Made by a program: the position numbers and the translations under genes
From: Lethocerus indicus
Taxonomy: Eukaryota > Arthropoda > Insecta > Hemiptera > Belostomatidae
Direction: 5' to 3'
NCBI GenBank assembly: GCA_019843655.1
Contig: JACDQD010000003.1
Location: 25,532,224 to 25,596,223 of the forward strand
Length of the DNA stretch: 64,000 bases
Shown here: in pieces, positions 46,560-60,234 of the stretch
Position numbering within the stretch: the stretch's first letter is position 1
How the letters are laid out: each line of letters starts with the position of its first letter
Notes under the pieces: generated by a model
Databases searched by the model: none
What the model saw: the letters and a program-made list of their open reading frames with translations, nothing else
What the model was told of the DNA's origin: nothing

Positions 46560-49500
46560 TAATCATAATGCATTCTAAACTGTCGCCATCGGCATCGGAA
46601 CCTTGGCCAGTCAAAATAGACCGGTATGGGCAAAGGCCATCTAGATCCTGGCTGTGCCGCTAATTGGTGGCGGAGTTGTGTACGCCATATTTTCGCCCGG
46701 GGCTCAAATCAAAATTTTACCAACCCGGGGGGCGCACTGTATATCTGTCTCTCTCCCGTGTAATTTTCTCGTTGGCCGGGAAAAGACGGCGGAAAATTCT
46801 CGGGAAAACGTCATGAATTTCTGATCGGTCCCAACTGCAGTTCCGCGGCTGTAACACGCCTATGCTCCCTGCTGCCCCTCCTCCGCTAATGGGCCGACCT
46901 CACGAGCCGCCCCCCGGTACCAGTCCCGCGGTGGAACCCCAGAAACATGTGCATTTCATATTTCATACGTACAATTGTTTCGATAGCCGTTCCGCCCAAA
47001 GTTGGACCCTTTCAAAAAGAAATTCTATTTGAAATTACGTCAATAACCCAATGCATGCGGGTCACGCGAAACGGCATTGTGCAGGCTTTGGTTCTTTACA
47101 CGACCTACATTTAATATAAATAATTTTGTGGAATAAATAGTACACAATTCATTTCCTTCCATATTAGATGCAAAAGGAAACCCTCCATTTATATATATTG
47201 GAGTACATTTTGTAAAATATTTATTAATTATTACACTAATGAAATCTTTCTTGACATAACGGACTGTATAATCTGGTTGTTTTACATTCCAAAGAGATAT
47301 ATACATGTATATAAAAGATATATACATGATATAAATATATGTTCCGGGGTAAACACAAGTTGAGATTTCACATTTAATGGCTCTATTATGTTCCATGAAT
47401 CAAAGCAAAATCATATTGATGTTACTTAATAATTTAATATCTATAATTTACTCCTTAGAGTTCAGTTCGGTAGATTGTTTCATTGGTTTGTTGTTCATCT
47501 ACAAATGGCGAGATCGGAGGCTGACAGAATTTGCTCCATTTAAAATATTCAGCTAATTTATTTGTTTTATCCACTAATTACTTTCTGTAATCTGAATTTG
47601 AGAAACAATTTTAAAATGGGATAAGGCATGATGGAAGAAGGAAGTATGAAAATTATCCACGGGAATTTATCATTCCTTAGTAGCCTTGGCAATAAGTAAT
47701 AAAATAAAATATGTATTTGCGCATTAAAATTCTATTCAGAGTGATCGAGAATATAAATGAACTCTGCCTGTAATTCATTGAAATATGGAATTGGAGGAAA
47801 ATTACGAAAACTGAAATTCCAGTGTTTTAGAATTGATTATTGACTTATGACAATTGGGACTGCGACCACCGATAATTCCGATGGAAATGTCAGAGTTTGT
47901 CTAAATGGAGCTGTCAAAATGAATTTGAGGGTGAAAGGGGAGTGGTGAAGGTGGGCGAGCCATTGGCGAATTTATAAACCAGAGTTTCTACCTCGGCTCC
48001 TGGTTTTCCCAACCGGTTTCACTATATCCGCCGATATATCATTTGCCTTTATTAATCCTGAATTTTCCGAATAGAATTTTTTTGGTCTAGATTTATTCTC
48101 TGCCTATTCCTATTGATTGCTTTGACCAATTGGTGAAGAAGGACTGTTGTATTGACACTGTTCATTCATTTGTGTTTCAGACATTGTGCTCATTATACGT
48201 CTGAAAGAATTACTGCAATGCTGACGGATTACCCGAAATCAATTCTGTTTGTTTGAACTACCCGACGTTGATCGACTCACAGAGATTCTTATTTCAGTGT
48301 TTGGTGTGGTACAAATATTATAACAACGCCTGACAACTCGTTTAAGGGTGCGAAAGTCTTTCGTGTTTATTAAATCTCAGACAACTGAATTCTGTTTAAT
48401 TAAAGTAATTTAATTAGAGAAAACAAGGATGGTTCGTCGAAGCGAGGACAGCGCCGGTCTGGACTAGCGCAGATTCCTGATTGATTATATTGACAGTCGT
48501 AATCAACAATTAGCGTCTCTCTCTCTAACTCTCTCGATCGATTGGTAACGAGACATCACCATATTTCATGTAAAACCTGCAGGCAACGGACATTCCTCTT
48601 TGCAGTTTTCCGTAATGTAATTTCTAATTTAGTTCGATGGTATGGGCTGATCAAGTTCATAATATAAAGTTCTGCATATAGTTTAAACTGCTTAATGTCC
48701 AACATAACAATGAAATTCGTTGATATTATGTATACAGTCTGTTGAGTATAAAATTAAATTATGTAGCCGTTGGTTGATTGAGGAATGTAACTTCTGTTTT
48801 ATGTTATCCGGAATCCAATTAAGTGACGAAAATCAGCAAAAAAGAGTTACTTGCAATAGTAATATACAAATCCTAATTTTACAATTAATATCACTTCATG
48901 AGAGACGTTATGAGAGATTGCCTTATGACAATGAGGACAGTGGTAGTCACCTTGACTTGACCAATACAAGGGCGGAGAATCAGATAAAACGGAGCAAAGG
49001 CTAATGGCCGGAGAGGGGCCGGAGTGGTACCGCATGCGTAATTGAGGGAAGCGTATAGAGCACGGCGTCAGCTCGCCTCGATTTCTGACCTGATGCTGAC
49101 AGTAGCAATCAACATTTGCCTTTAGAGTCCCTTGTCCGATTGGGTGGGAGAGCCGATGAGTGGTGATATAGCGGCGGGGCCCTTTCCCCTATTCACGATA
49201 ACGCTCCATAAGGCAAACTCGGGCTCGAGCCAATTCCCTAATGGCGTACACGATACGTCTCAAAACACCGTGCTTTATTTCATATTTTATAGTTTGTAGT
49301 TAGAGAACCCACAAGGGTAGTTTCATATATTACAAATCGTTGAAATGCATATATGTTTCTGTTATCGTTCTGTTCAGGTGCAATGTGGCCAAGAAAAATA
49401 ATAAATTAATTAAACAAAATTAGAACGCGTAATTATCAGTTATATTTAAAAGAAAAACGGAAAATATATAGGAAACAAAGTGGATTTTATTGGCTGACAT

Positions 49501-52500
49501 CTGAGACGGATGGAGAGAGAAGTAAGTACAATATTCCATCAAATCCACTGGAGTACTGAACCCCTAATGCGGTTTAGGAGGAAGGAAATTACTTTCGTTC
49601 AAATATTAAAGTCCACCTTCTTTTAATATTTAAATTGTCGTTAATTACTTCCCCTCCCCTGCCCCTTCCTCGATGTTGACTTCATAAAGCTCCATACCCT
49701 TGCCGGGGGGATGAAACATTTAAGCATTAGATTCTCTCGGGGTACAAATCACATTTAAGGGGATTAAACGGGGACGAAAGAGGCCATTTTCGAATAATTC
49801 GGGCCATCTTCAAAGTAGTTCACTCTTAATTAATTTTATATTTTCTCTCGAATCAACGGGAAATATGAAAATAATATTAACATTTTTTTTTATCCCATAA
49901 AAGTAATAGTAATTCAACTATTATTAAAAAAATTTAAATATCTTATCTACCAAAAAACGAGTATTATTATTTCTATAAGAAACCATTACTAAAATTATAT
50001 TACGCTTGTAGGATAAAATGAAGCGATTGAACAACAGTTGAGTAGGGTGTCAAGCAACTTATGACACCGGAAAACCGGAAACCTGTCTAGCTTAATCCCT
50101 AAATAAGCGATTGGAGACAAAAACGCCTCAAAAAATGTGTTAATATAAAGAAACAACTAGCCACAATTCTTCACAAAATAGCCAGCAGTATTTTATATTT
50201 ATTAATAATATTCCCCCATCTGCAAAAAAATATAAGTATACATTGTAACAGGGGGAATTTCGCTCATTTGCCTCACGTTCGCTATGGGCGAAGATTTTAG
50301 AGGAGTGAGAAAGGAGGCCCTTCTGAACCAAGTTCTTTACAACACAATGGCCCTGGGATTCGCTCATGATCCGCGCGGGGATCGCTGAAAGGGAGCTGTT
50401 AGGGCGACGGCAACGGAGGAGGCAAGAGTATTAACCGCCAAATAATAATTCACGGAAGAGGGCGCCGCTTTTCATGTCCAGAGCGTACCGGCCCAATACC
50501 GAGACTGTGGCCAATCCCCGGATTATCCCGAGGATTTCCACCTCGGCGGCCACCGGGATCGACTTAGGGATGCCGAATAGAAAGAGATTCACGGACCTAA
50601 ACCCGTCAACCCCTGTATCTTCCTTCCCGTACCGATATGAAATTAAGTAAATCCTTAAGCCGTGAATGCTCCCGACACGTTACACGCCGGCGGGATACGA
50701 TGATAACAATCCTAAAAATAATTTCCAAAAATATAATTTTAGTCTCCTTTAAATTTTAACAGATACATTAATAAAAAATTTAAATAAAAATTATGAGATA
50801 AAAATGAGATTATTTTGCTTGAAATAATTATTGATTTGTAGCTGTAACGTTTTATACTAGACCTGAAATATTTTATACAGTGCATTGTAATATGTTACTG
50901 TATATTAAGGAATTTTAAATTTATTATGGTTTAGAGAATCACTATATTATTTTTATAATAATTTGATATAACATTTTATATAAAATTGTTGAGTCAGGGT
51001 TAACTCCGAACTTCCATTTAATATAGAATTGATGTTGTATCTTGCGCTTTTCCAGTATCAAGGCGAGAAATCAAAATAACCGAGCTAAAGAAAGCTTATT
51101 TTAAGGAGGCCTGGAGATTTAATACTAGGAGAAACAAAATTTCCTGTTATAAATTAATCAAAAACACCCTGTCCTGGTAGTGGTTCCGACTTAATAATGT
51201 TGACTTACTTTAACCCTCGAGCTGTTCCTCTGAAATTTAATCGGCCTTATATTTAAAGAAGGGTTTTTCATTATAATTTGTTTGTTTTTCTTTTAAATGA
51301 TTTTTAATTTTTCAAAAACCAATGTAGTTTTTAAAAAAATTGTATGAATTTCCCTGGATGTTATTGTCGTCCTAATTCTTGTGCGATTGATTTTAAGGTA
51401 AATTTTTGCGACGCACAAGCCAATTTATATTCAAGGTATATTAAAATTCAGTGAATCCGCTAATGTAATTCATAGCTCGGTGTTTGCGCATTACAACATG
51501 TTTTAGCCGCTTTTGCTCTTTGTGTAATTAGCCTCCTTCACTTTCAATAAATATTAAATACCTGCCATCTTATCCTATTCGCGACAATTACACTCTGGTA
51601 ACTTAATGGTAACTTAAAATTACTATTTACAATTTATTTCTATTTAATGATTGTATTTTGCAGATGGCATATCTTATGTAATATAAAGAAATCGATGGAG
51701 TTTTCAAGGTGACAGGAACAAGTTAGACCGGCTACAAATTGGCGGCTCCTCACTCCTCACTTCCTCAAACCAATTATTCACCCTCCATTTATACTCGGAT
51801 CCCCTTCTCCTCTCCCACTCCCGCCCCCACAAAGCTAGTTATTAAAGTAGGACCTTCAGGATATTAAAATCTTCCCCCGATGGGGGTTTTCCACGGGGCC
51901 TGAAATTCGAAAGGAAGGATCAGCCGTGCGTTAGAATCAGATTCGAAAGACGAACTCCGATATGAGTTTCGGCTTGAGTGTAACTTAATCCTTAATTCGA
52001 AGTACTGTTCAACTTCATGAAACTGATACTGAGTTCTGTGGCAATTATTACAATTATCGACACACAGAAAACGTTGAACTTCGTGTTACAAAAATGTACA
52101 TTTTACAGACATGTGTTTTATACTTATTTATAATTTAAGTTTATTTAATAAAATCATAATTATGAAGAAATTATAACTATTACATTCATAGTATGATTCG
52201 CATAAATCTAAATCAATAACGAAGTCTCTAATACATTGAGATGTAGTAAAAAAGAAACCCCTCGCATTAAATAAACCAGTTTTGAATATAGAGTCTCTTT
52301 ATGATTTGTTTGAGATATTAGATTTAAAAAGTCGAATGATTTTCGAGTTCGAGAATTAAATCGAATGATAGTCATTGAGTTAATTTAAATATTTGATTGA
52401 TTTGAGGAAGAGATTCACGTGTAATTTAAAAAAGTATATTAAACTTGATTCAATATTTAGATTAGTCCCTAGCTCTGCCAGGACGCGTCGGGTAAAACAT

Positions 52501-54040
52501 TATAAAAATAACTGAGAATAAATGTTTCTACCATTAAAATAGATTTAAGGAATAGAGAATACAGGTCGGTGAAATTAATTGATATACGGTTTAAAATAAT
52601 CGTTTGAGTATAAATGGAAACAATCCATGTACGATAATTTGGAACAATCGGGTATCCGGGATTGAAGTACATTTCAATGGGGAATTACCATGGGGGGGAC
52701 CATTAGGTGATGTGCCTTTGACAGAGTGTATATACATATGTATAAACAAGTTAATGCGTATGTAGGTGTGCGGGCCAGATTCTGGTTCATCACTCACAGC
52801 TACTAGGAGTACCAATTCAGGAGAGAACCCTTAACTGCTTTACAGCGAACCGGCCCACCTTCGTCCCTATTTGTCACAGCTCACGACCGAACAATACCTC
52901 AAAGACAAGTCACTCCGTTCGAGGTGGCGGCGGCCTAAATAACATTTGCGCTCAACGCCCTGAATAACAATAACGCCCAACAATCTGTCAATTCAAAATA
53001 GGACATAATATCCTCCGAATTAAATATTAAGGGATTAAACGCAGACCATTTAACCAGATTCCAATTGCCGGGTGGACGGCATTAAACACAAACAATAAGT
53101 TCAATAGAAAACTTAGCAAGGTAAAGTATCGAATCCCCTTGAAGTAAAAGTGAAGCATAAAGCACCACCGATTAACAGATGAACGAAATATGCATTACGC
53201 ATTCAAAATAAGCATTATTTTATTATATTCCAAGAACGCTATGCTCATTTCAGCAGTGTAATCTTGATCTATTCGTGGCACCCATTAAAATTTGATATTC
53301 CATTGTGATACAGCCTGTCGATTCTGCTTGAACTATTGGACAATCATGGGATTTGGATGGGGGAGTAACTAATAGCGGATCAAGCGCAGAGTGGAAGGGG
53401 ATAATAGTGCTGTCCCTAATAATGGGCTCATGTTTACCCGGATATAGTAGTAATTGACAGATGCGTTCTTTGCTCACTCACCCTGCAGGTCCTACTAGCA
53501 CAAGTAATCTTTCAGTCACTCATTACTAGCCAATAATTAACCAAATATTAAAAAATATTTTCCGATATTCTGGTACAAACAGGGGAACATGAACGGGCGC
53601 GTAGGGAGATTAGCACGAAAATTTACTGCTATTTTACGGTCTATCTATTTCGTATTTGTATTCAATGTAATATTGGAATTAATGTTAATTAATTAATTTG
53701 ACGTCTTGAAATATTCTGTTTCTTGTTTAATTTAATAAGCGCTTTGCCTTGTCCATTAAAGTGTTCAATTATACAGCTGTTAAATGATTCAATGGATTAA
53801 ATTTATACATATTCCACTTCCAGGACGGAAGTTTCTGATAGGGCTAGAAAGACTATCTTGGAAAACAAACTGATACCCTTAAACGATTGATACCTGCGGT
53901 AAGTGCGGTATCATAAGCAAGTATAAGAAATAGGAAGCTGTGTTACAATATATCGGGTGTCATGTTATATCGGTCGGCGGCGATTTGATAGGGGGGGGGG
54001 GAGGCCGCTGGAAGGGATGCGTGGGAAGGGAAAAGCATTG
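46560..54040. other. Non-coding sequence without recognisable features
   Basis: AT-rich tracts (for example 49880-49990, 50700-50990, 52080-52450) alternate with GC-rich patches (46840-46940, 50380-50600). Frames of up to 118 codons (47040-47396, minus) show no domain. A G11 run lies at 53991-54001. Confidence 0.5.
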
Positions 54041-54150
54041 GGGCGACCACGATTGAGGAGCACTCACTGGGCGGCCACGATTGATTGATGTGGCCCTCCC
54101 CCTCTTTGGCACCGGCCCACTATATAAGGAAAAACCCCGCTCCCTCTCAA
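54041..54150 (+). promoter_or_regulatory. Candidate core promoter with upstream direct repeat
   Basis: GGGCGACCACGATTGA (54041-54056) is repeated as GGGCGGCCACGATTGA (54069-54084), 15 of 16 identical and offset by 28 bp. TATATAAG follows at 54121-54128, and TCAACT, a near-initiator, has its A at 54149, 28 nt downstream of the TATA start. The downstream sequence has ATGTAATGG and no long ORF, so any transcript would be non-coding or have a tiny first exon. It is on the strand opposite the DIP gene. Function is inferred. Confidence 0.35.
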
Positions 54151-56069
54151 CTTGCCCACCACCATCAAGGCCCGAAGTGGGCGCACTCTACCCACTCAAC
54201 AGCAGAGATGTAATGGTAGCGCGATAACAACTTTAGATTCAGAGACAAGAACATTAGAAGTAATTAACATTTCTACTACTTAACCTTGCCCAACACCCTG
54301 TTCTGTATCAACCTGACACTAATATTATTACTCTATTTATATTGGGAACATAATATCCGAATCCATCGTTTTCATAAACTTCGAGGCAACCGAAACCGTT
54401 AGTCCGATAGTCCGAAGGACAAGCTACATACAGTTACAGCGGTGTTAATTAGGTAGAGACGAAACAATTATCGGAATCAGTTCCGTAATTTTGTACATTT
54501 CTGTAATATCACGAATAGAAGAATACAAAACCGACGTTGTGACAAGTTGTACAATTTCCGATGCAAATTTTCAAACGATACCAACGACTAATTGGTGAAG
54601 TGCTCACGCAATTCAATACCTCCAGTATTGTAAAATAGAGATAAAATATCACTGAGCATTGTATTAGGAAATTCAGCCTACGGGATTTGTATATAATGCC
54701 GTAGGATTGTTATTTCGGCGAATATAGTCCGCGTGGGTGGATAATGGTTTTCAGGATTTTAGAGGAAGGGGATATTAATTTATCGGGATTTCAATATTCT
54801 GCATCGAGTTCTTTTGTACGGCATCATTGGAGATTATCAGCATCACCTGTCAGCACTGTCACTACCATGTTATTTCCGCGGAATAAATCATTGCAGGGAT
54901 CAGGAATAATTAGTGCGATATTCTGGACGCGTATTCATTGTGAACATTTCATGTTAGTCGGATCCTTTATGAAACGCATACAAAATAGAAATGTTAAACT
55001 CTTAATTAAAATATTACTATTAGTATAAAACTTAATTGAATAAATAAAAAATGGAAGGTCACAAATTAAACTGGATATAATACATATTTTTAGATTTAGT
55101 TCAAATATTTCTGTTGTAAAATTACAATGATTATCATGATTGCTTTGGCTTACAATTACTAGTTCTAATTGGCAGTAATGTAATCTCTCAATCGATGATC
55201 AGATTACTATGCTATATGTGCTCATCGTAACATGAGCGACGCTCTTGATCAGATATCTCAAAGCATAGACTATATCATAGGCTGGAGGAGAAGATCATAT
55301 GAATGGTCTTACTTACCTCATCATTTCTATTATTTTAAGTTATACTGAAACAATTTAATAATCATTTCTCTCTTTTTATGTTTATAACAGTTGTCCAGAA
55401 ACTTTCAAGTTAACCTCGAAAAGACGAACGGCTTTATTATATTGGCCAAGTTAACATTTGTACTTATACCATAAGATTCTGAATTTCATAGGATATACCG
55501 GTATCTATACTTGGATGTTACGGAGAAGCTGGTTCCCGATCGAACTATAGCGCTCCCTTCTATCATCCTTGAGTCCCCCACGCAACAACCGCCTGTCGAA
55601 AATGTCCAGGGACCATATTGGATTCCGATAAACCTCGGGGGTGGAAGAGGGTAAGGCGGTCGGCTTTTAAAAATAATTATTTTCCCCTTATAAAACTTTA
55701 ATGGAGGGTCGGGGATGTATTGGTGGGAGTCTAAGCCCCGGCGCGGGGGGAGTTTAGCCGGATTATCGAGACAGGGAGGAGGGGCCTTTCCCCAACCCGG
55801 GCACAGTCGCTTAGTGAGGAATCGTGGCCCGAATTTCTTATTAGCCCCACAAGAAGAGGGAGAAAACCTCTCTCCTCCAAATATCCCGCAGTTTGTTTTA
55901 CCGCGCTAAATACTCCCTGAGCTCTGAGATTTGCCCGGTTCCCACCACATCGTATTACTTCATATTTCCTTTACTCATATCCTATTCGCTGAAGAAGTTT
56001 CGCTGAAGAGGATTCGAATGAACTCACTGTAATCAGTTCAGTGTTATGCTTAAAATATAATTTAAGGAT

Positions 56070-56147
56070 AATTCGGTCGCCACTTGGATTCGAATCAGGG
56101 ATCTTCAGATTAGCAACCCTAACCACTAAGCTATGCAGAATCCAAAA
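56070..56147 (-). repeat. tRNA-derived SINE head or tRNA pseudogene
   Basis: On the minus strand TAGCTTAGTGGTTAGGG (A-box core at 56123-56133) is followed 27 nt later by GATTCGAATCC (B box, 56086-56096), one base from consensus. The A-to-B spacing is that of a tRNA, with GCTAATCTGAAGATCCC between them. The acceptor and T stems do not pair properly, so a functional tRNA is unlikely. The unrelated sequence downstream on the minus strand may be the SINE body. Confidence 0.5.
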
Positions 56148-59100
56148 CAATGGTTAAAATTTACTGTACGGCCCCCCGAGGTTATCGGGTGTATTCGATA
56201 TATCGATATATACGGGTGAATCGATGTCACAATAGCTAATTGTAAAGTTACACTTCAATTATTGTTTTTCCTGAAACCAACTCACTTATGGACATCTAGA
56301 CACTCGTAAATATTTCATAGTGGTCGACTTGTAACTGCACTTTTATATGGGGAACAAACTATCGAACTAAATGTTACGTTTCAATTAAATTGATATAAAT
56401 ACTTCACTTTAATTTGTCCTCGCTTATTTTAGGCGTTTCTTTGAACAATTCGTCGAAGGTGCGGGACATTGCGTTTCGATCGTGAAAGCCTGCTGGTCTT
56501 TTTATTGGGGATTGCTTTGTACAGCCCGACCGAACCATTAATATATACGGGGAAGGGAGTCGGTGAAAATAAGACCAGGGAGCGTATCGCGAGAGCGTTC
56601 GTATTCTGAGGGTTTTCAGTGTTGGCAGTGTGAGTGAGTGTGTCTGTATCTGAGTGGACGCCATTTTCGGCCTTAAAGTTCCACTCACTTTATTGGTACC
56701 GACGTTGAATAAATAGGCGGCCCGCCTGACTGAAATGGGCCTTGAGTGGGCCACTGCTCCGACCGAACCGCTCTCCCTTACAATTTACTTTAGTCTCCTC
56801 AAATGTTCTTATACGAACGATATAGGCCATTATGCATATTATTTCAGCACACTATAACAATTGGACGTGAATACGCCTCCACCTATGCATCACATCTTAT
56901 CATTTAAAAAAACTGTTTATAATTAATACGTTCTAAATACATCGCGCCAATTTGAACAGCATAAAATTTATATCATTTATTCTTATCTTCGTGAAATATT
57001 TTTTAGATTAATTCCTTGTCATTAAATATTTACCTGTTGAACTGCTAGATACATACATTGATAATTATTTTGGTTCACATTTTGCCTATCAGAAATAATC
57101 CGCAATCCGCAATTGACCGTGTAACCTAATAGGACGAAAATATTTTATTAAATTCATTTTAATAAATTTACTTCTACAGAACTTTATGCAATATTTATTA
57201 TTCTGTGAATATCAGCTCCTTGGGAGCTCGAGTTTAACATACATTTCCCGATAGGTTTAAGAATGAGTAATACAAATGCACGCTTGGAAACAGATGATGT
57301 ATAGATGGGTTTCACAGATGCGGGATCACTTCTGAGAGGGACAAATAAGTAGGGGACGGTACTCATGTCTATGCATTTCCCCTTTTCTCCAGTCCGGTTA
57401 GCACCGGAGGGCAGACCCTATTCTCGCTTCTACCCTAATTCAATTTCGTCACGGGGGTTGAACATCCCCTTCGGGCAGGCAACTTTATTCTCAGCGATAT
57501 CATCGAGTGTGGACGGCCTGTATAACTGGATCATATACAGGCGATGATACCGGCTCCCGGTCCCCCCACCCCTTCACAAGTCCCCGGGGAACCCTTTAGA
57601 AAACTTTCGAGCTCCTTTGGGCCGAAGATTATTGCTTGTTAGAGTGGTGGTGGCGGCGGGGCCCAACATACTATATACCCCGGGGACATGGGCCGGGGGT
57701 AAACGAGATTTCGGAGCGTTCAGAAAACGAGAGAGGGAAATCTTATATATGTGGTTTTAGGTGGAAAGGGGGTTGACATTAAACGAATCCGCTATTACTC
57801 TTCGATGGGCTCGTAAAAAAGACGGGGGCATGTTGACAGACTCCTTCAATATGCCAACGAAGACAACCCTGTCGACATTACCCGCTTTGTGAGTACATCG
57901 AGTAAAATATTTACAGGAAGTTTAAATAAGATTGAGCGTTTCAAATTAAACGGCCATAACGCTATCTTTAGCTAAATTGCACACGCTAATGTGAGGCATT
58001 TTTCTCTAACTCTTTCGATTTTCTGTCTCCAGTCGCTTATTACTTCATCGGCGTCCTACCATTTATCGACACTTGTTTGAATTGACAAAATCTAGTACTA
58101 TATAGTAAACTAAACGGTTAAACTTAAAATAAAAATCCATCCAGAGTCATTGTGTTGACCCACTTATTGGACACGCGTTTCAAATTCGACTGAAACGAAT
58201 TAAATAACGACTGGTATTAAATAATGGAATAGATAACTTTCAGTGTAGGGCTGTTCAGGTGGATGGACAGCTAATAATCGTTGTCGGATGTGATGTAAAG
58301 ATGGGCCGGTAATCTAAAGTTTGTGTGTACATGACAGTCAACTTGCAAGTTTCTTATGTTGTGGGTTTTATGTCAGCTGAGTGGTGCGGCGAGAGACCGG
58401 AGAGACTAAGGCGAGAAGGGATGAGGTTGCCAACTCGAGTTAAACTTTGTAAGGATTATAAAGTTGGCCTAGTCGATCTTCTCCATTCGCTACCTATAAA
58501 TTAGATTTCAGTACTCTGGGGCGACAATTTCCCCGTTGTACTCTGCGAATTCCACAAATGATTCGTCCATGACGAAACTTATGTTAAGCCTCTTGTCCAA
58601 TATTATCAATTAATTATAAAAGTGTATTTATTTCATGTAATCATACGGGTACCATTTAATAGTACAGGCGTATAAATTACAAATCTAACAGTACTGTAAT
58701 ATAATATCCACATAAACGAAATTTTAGAATATCTATAATAATTTATTATTAGAACTGAAAATGTTTAAATATCTTGAGTATTGAAAATTTTTAATGATGC
58801 CTCAAAGTTTGGAAACTGGATTACACCCAGGCTCCCTAAAGTGGGTTACAGTTATCTGCAGGGGTAATTTTGCGTAGGCGGTCATAATACGGAAATGGGA
58901 TTAACGAGGCTCAAATTCGATTAAAAAATGGTTATTAGGTCTCGTAAAATTATATTGCTCATGTTTTAAATATTTTTCCACGGAATAAGGTTAATACAGA
59001 ACATGGAATTTAATTTCATATCGGGAACTTATTATTACACACATTAAATTGAATATGAAACGAAATATTAAATGGAATTCGGGCAAATATGAACATATGA

Positions 59101-59180
59101 CTTCCTCAAAGATGTTTACTCATATACCAGGGAGACTAGTATTATATTCAACTAAAAAATTATATATATATCCCGAAAAT

Positions 59181-59240
59181 AACTGGTTGGAGAATAAATT
59201 TGTTCTTCTCCTACTTCTTGGCTCTTGGCTCCAACCAGTT
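59181..59240. repeat. 12-bp-arm inverted repeat with 36-nt loop
   Basis: AACTGGTTGGAG (59181-59192) and CTCCAACCAGTT (59229-59240) pair perfectly. The pyrimidine-rich loop has little further pairing. The 60-nt size is within the range of small pre-miRNAs, but the stem is short for Dicer processing. Confidence 0.6.
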
Positions 59241-60207
59241 GGCCGGGGAGTTTCCGACGGCATGACCCCAGGTGTCTCAGTCCGAAGAACTTTCCCGAAT
59301 TTCATATTAACTTTTGCTTTGTTTTAAGGCCGACATTCGGTTTGTCGCCCAAAACTCGGAAGTAACGACCGTTCGGCCGGGTAGACGGCGCCCCCGATTG
59401 CAGTTTCATTTGCCCCTATAAGACGAGATACTACACACGGGTAATATTATAGTTCCAGTTAGATTACCAAACTCCAGACGGCAGGTATCCATGCTCAGTG
59501 TTAATAAAGTCACATACGTATAATATTCGCGAACACACGCACACAAAATACAAATTTTTTATATGTAACAAATCCTAAAGATAAATTTTAATAATGTAAT
59601 TGTAAAAAATAGCTATTTTTACTACGAATTCATGTGAAGAATTAACTATATCGAATTGGTATATTTCAATTTACCAAAAAATAAGTATACGGATTCTTTA
59701 TAGGCACGATGCTTTATTCCTTAGGCGTCCTATTGTTTCGACTGTTCAGTTAGCAACTGACCGCTAACGAAAATAATTGGCAGTATGTCGCCCAGTATAT
59801 ATCAAATTGTTAGAAAGGTAATGAAGTATAAATTCATTATACTCGACAGTACCATTATAACCGATATATAGACCAATGCCTAAAGAGATATTGAGTAAGG
59901 GCAATATTATATTGCGAGCTCTTATACGACCGTCATTTTTGAACGCCGAACACGACATCTAAACTGGGCTTTTCTGTGCGGCCTCCGACCGCTCTGGAAA
60001 AAGAGTCGGACTGGCTAATAATGGCACAACTTTGACAAAAGTTTAATTTCCTCCCCGGGCTTCTACCCCTCCGAGTCCGCTGCTTTGGACCGTGAGCGGG
60101 CAAACTAAAGATTTGGGGGTTGGCGGCGTAAAGCCCGGCGGGGAGGATTTCTCGTTCAAACGTAAACTTATTCCGCCATGAAACCGAGACGCCGAAGGAA
60201 AAACTAG

Positions 60208-60234
60208 ACCGTCTCTTGTATCAATAGAGACGGT
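60208..60234. repeat. 9-bp inverted repeat
   Basis: ACCGTCTCT and AGAGACGGT flank a 9-base loop. No function assigned. Confidence 0.6.

Noticed and set aside
47981..48040. AACCGGTTTC resembling the hammerhead GAAACCGG segment
   Set aside because: There is no CTGANGA core or stem-II hairpin at the required distance on the minus strand.
51210..51225. TTTAACCCTCGAG as another piggyBac terminus
   Set aside because: No inverted partner with TTAA was found nearby.
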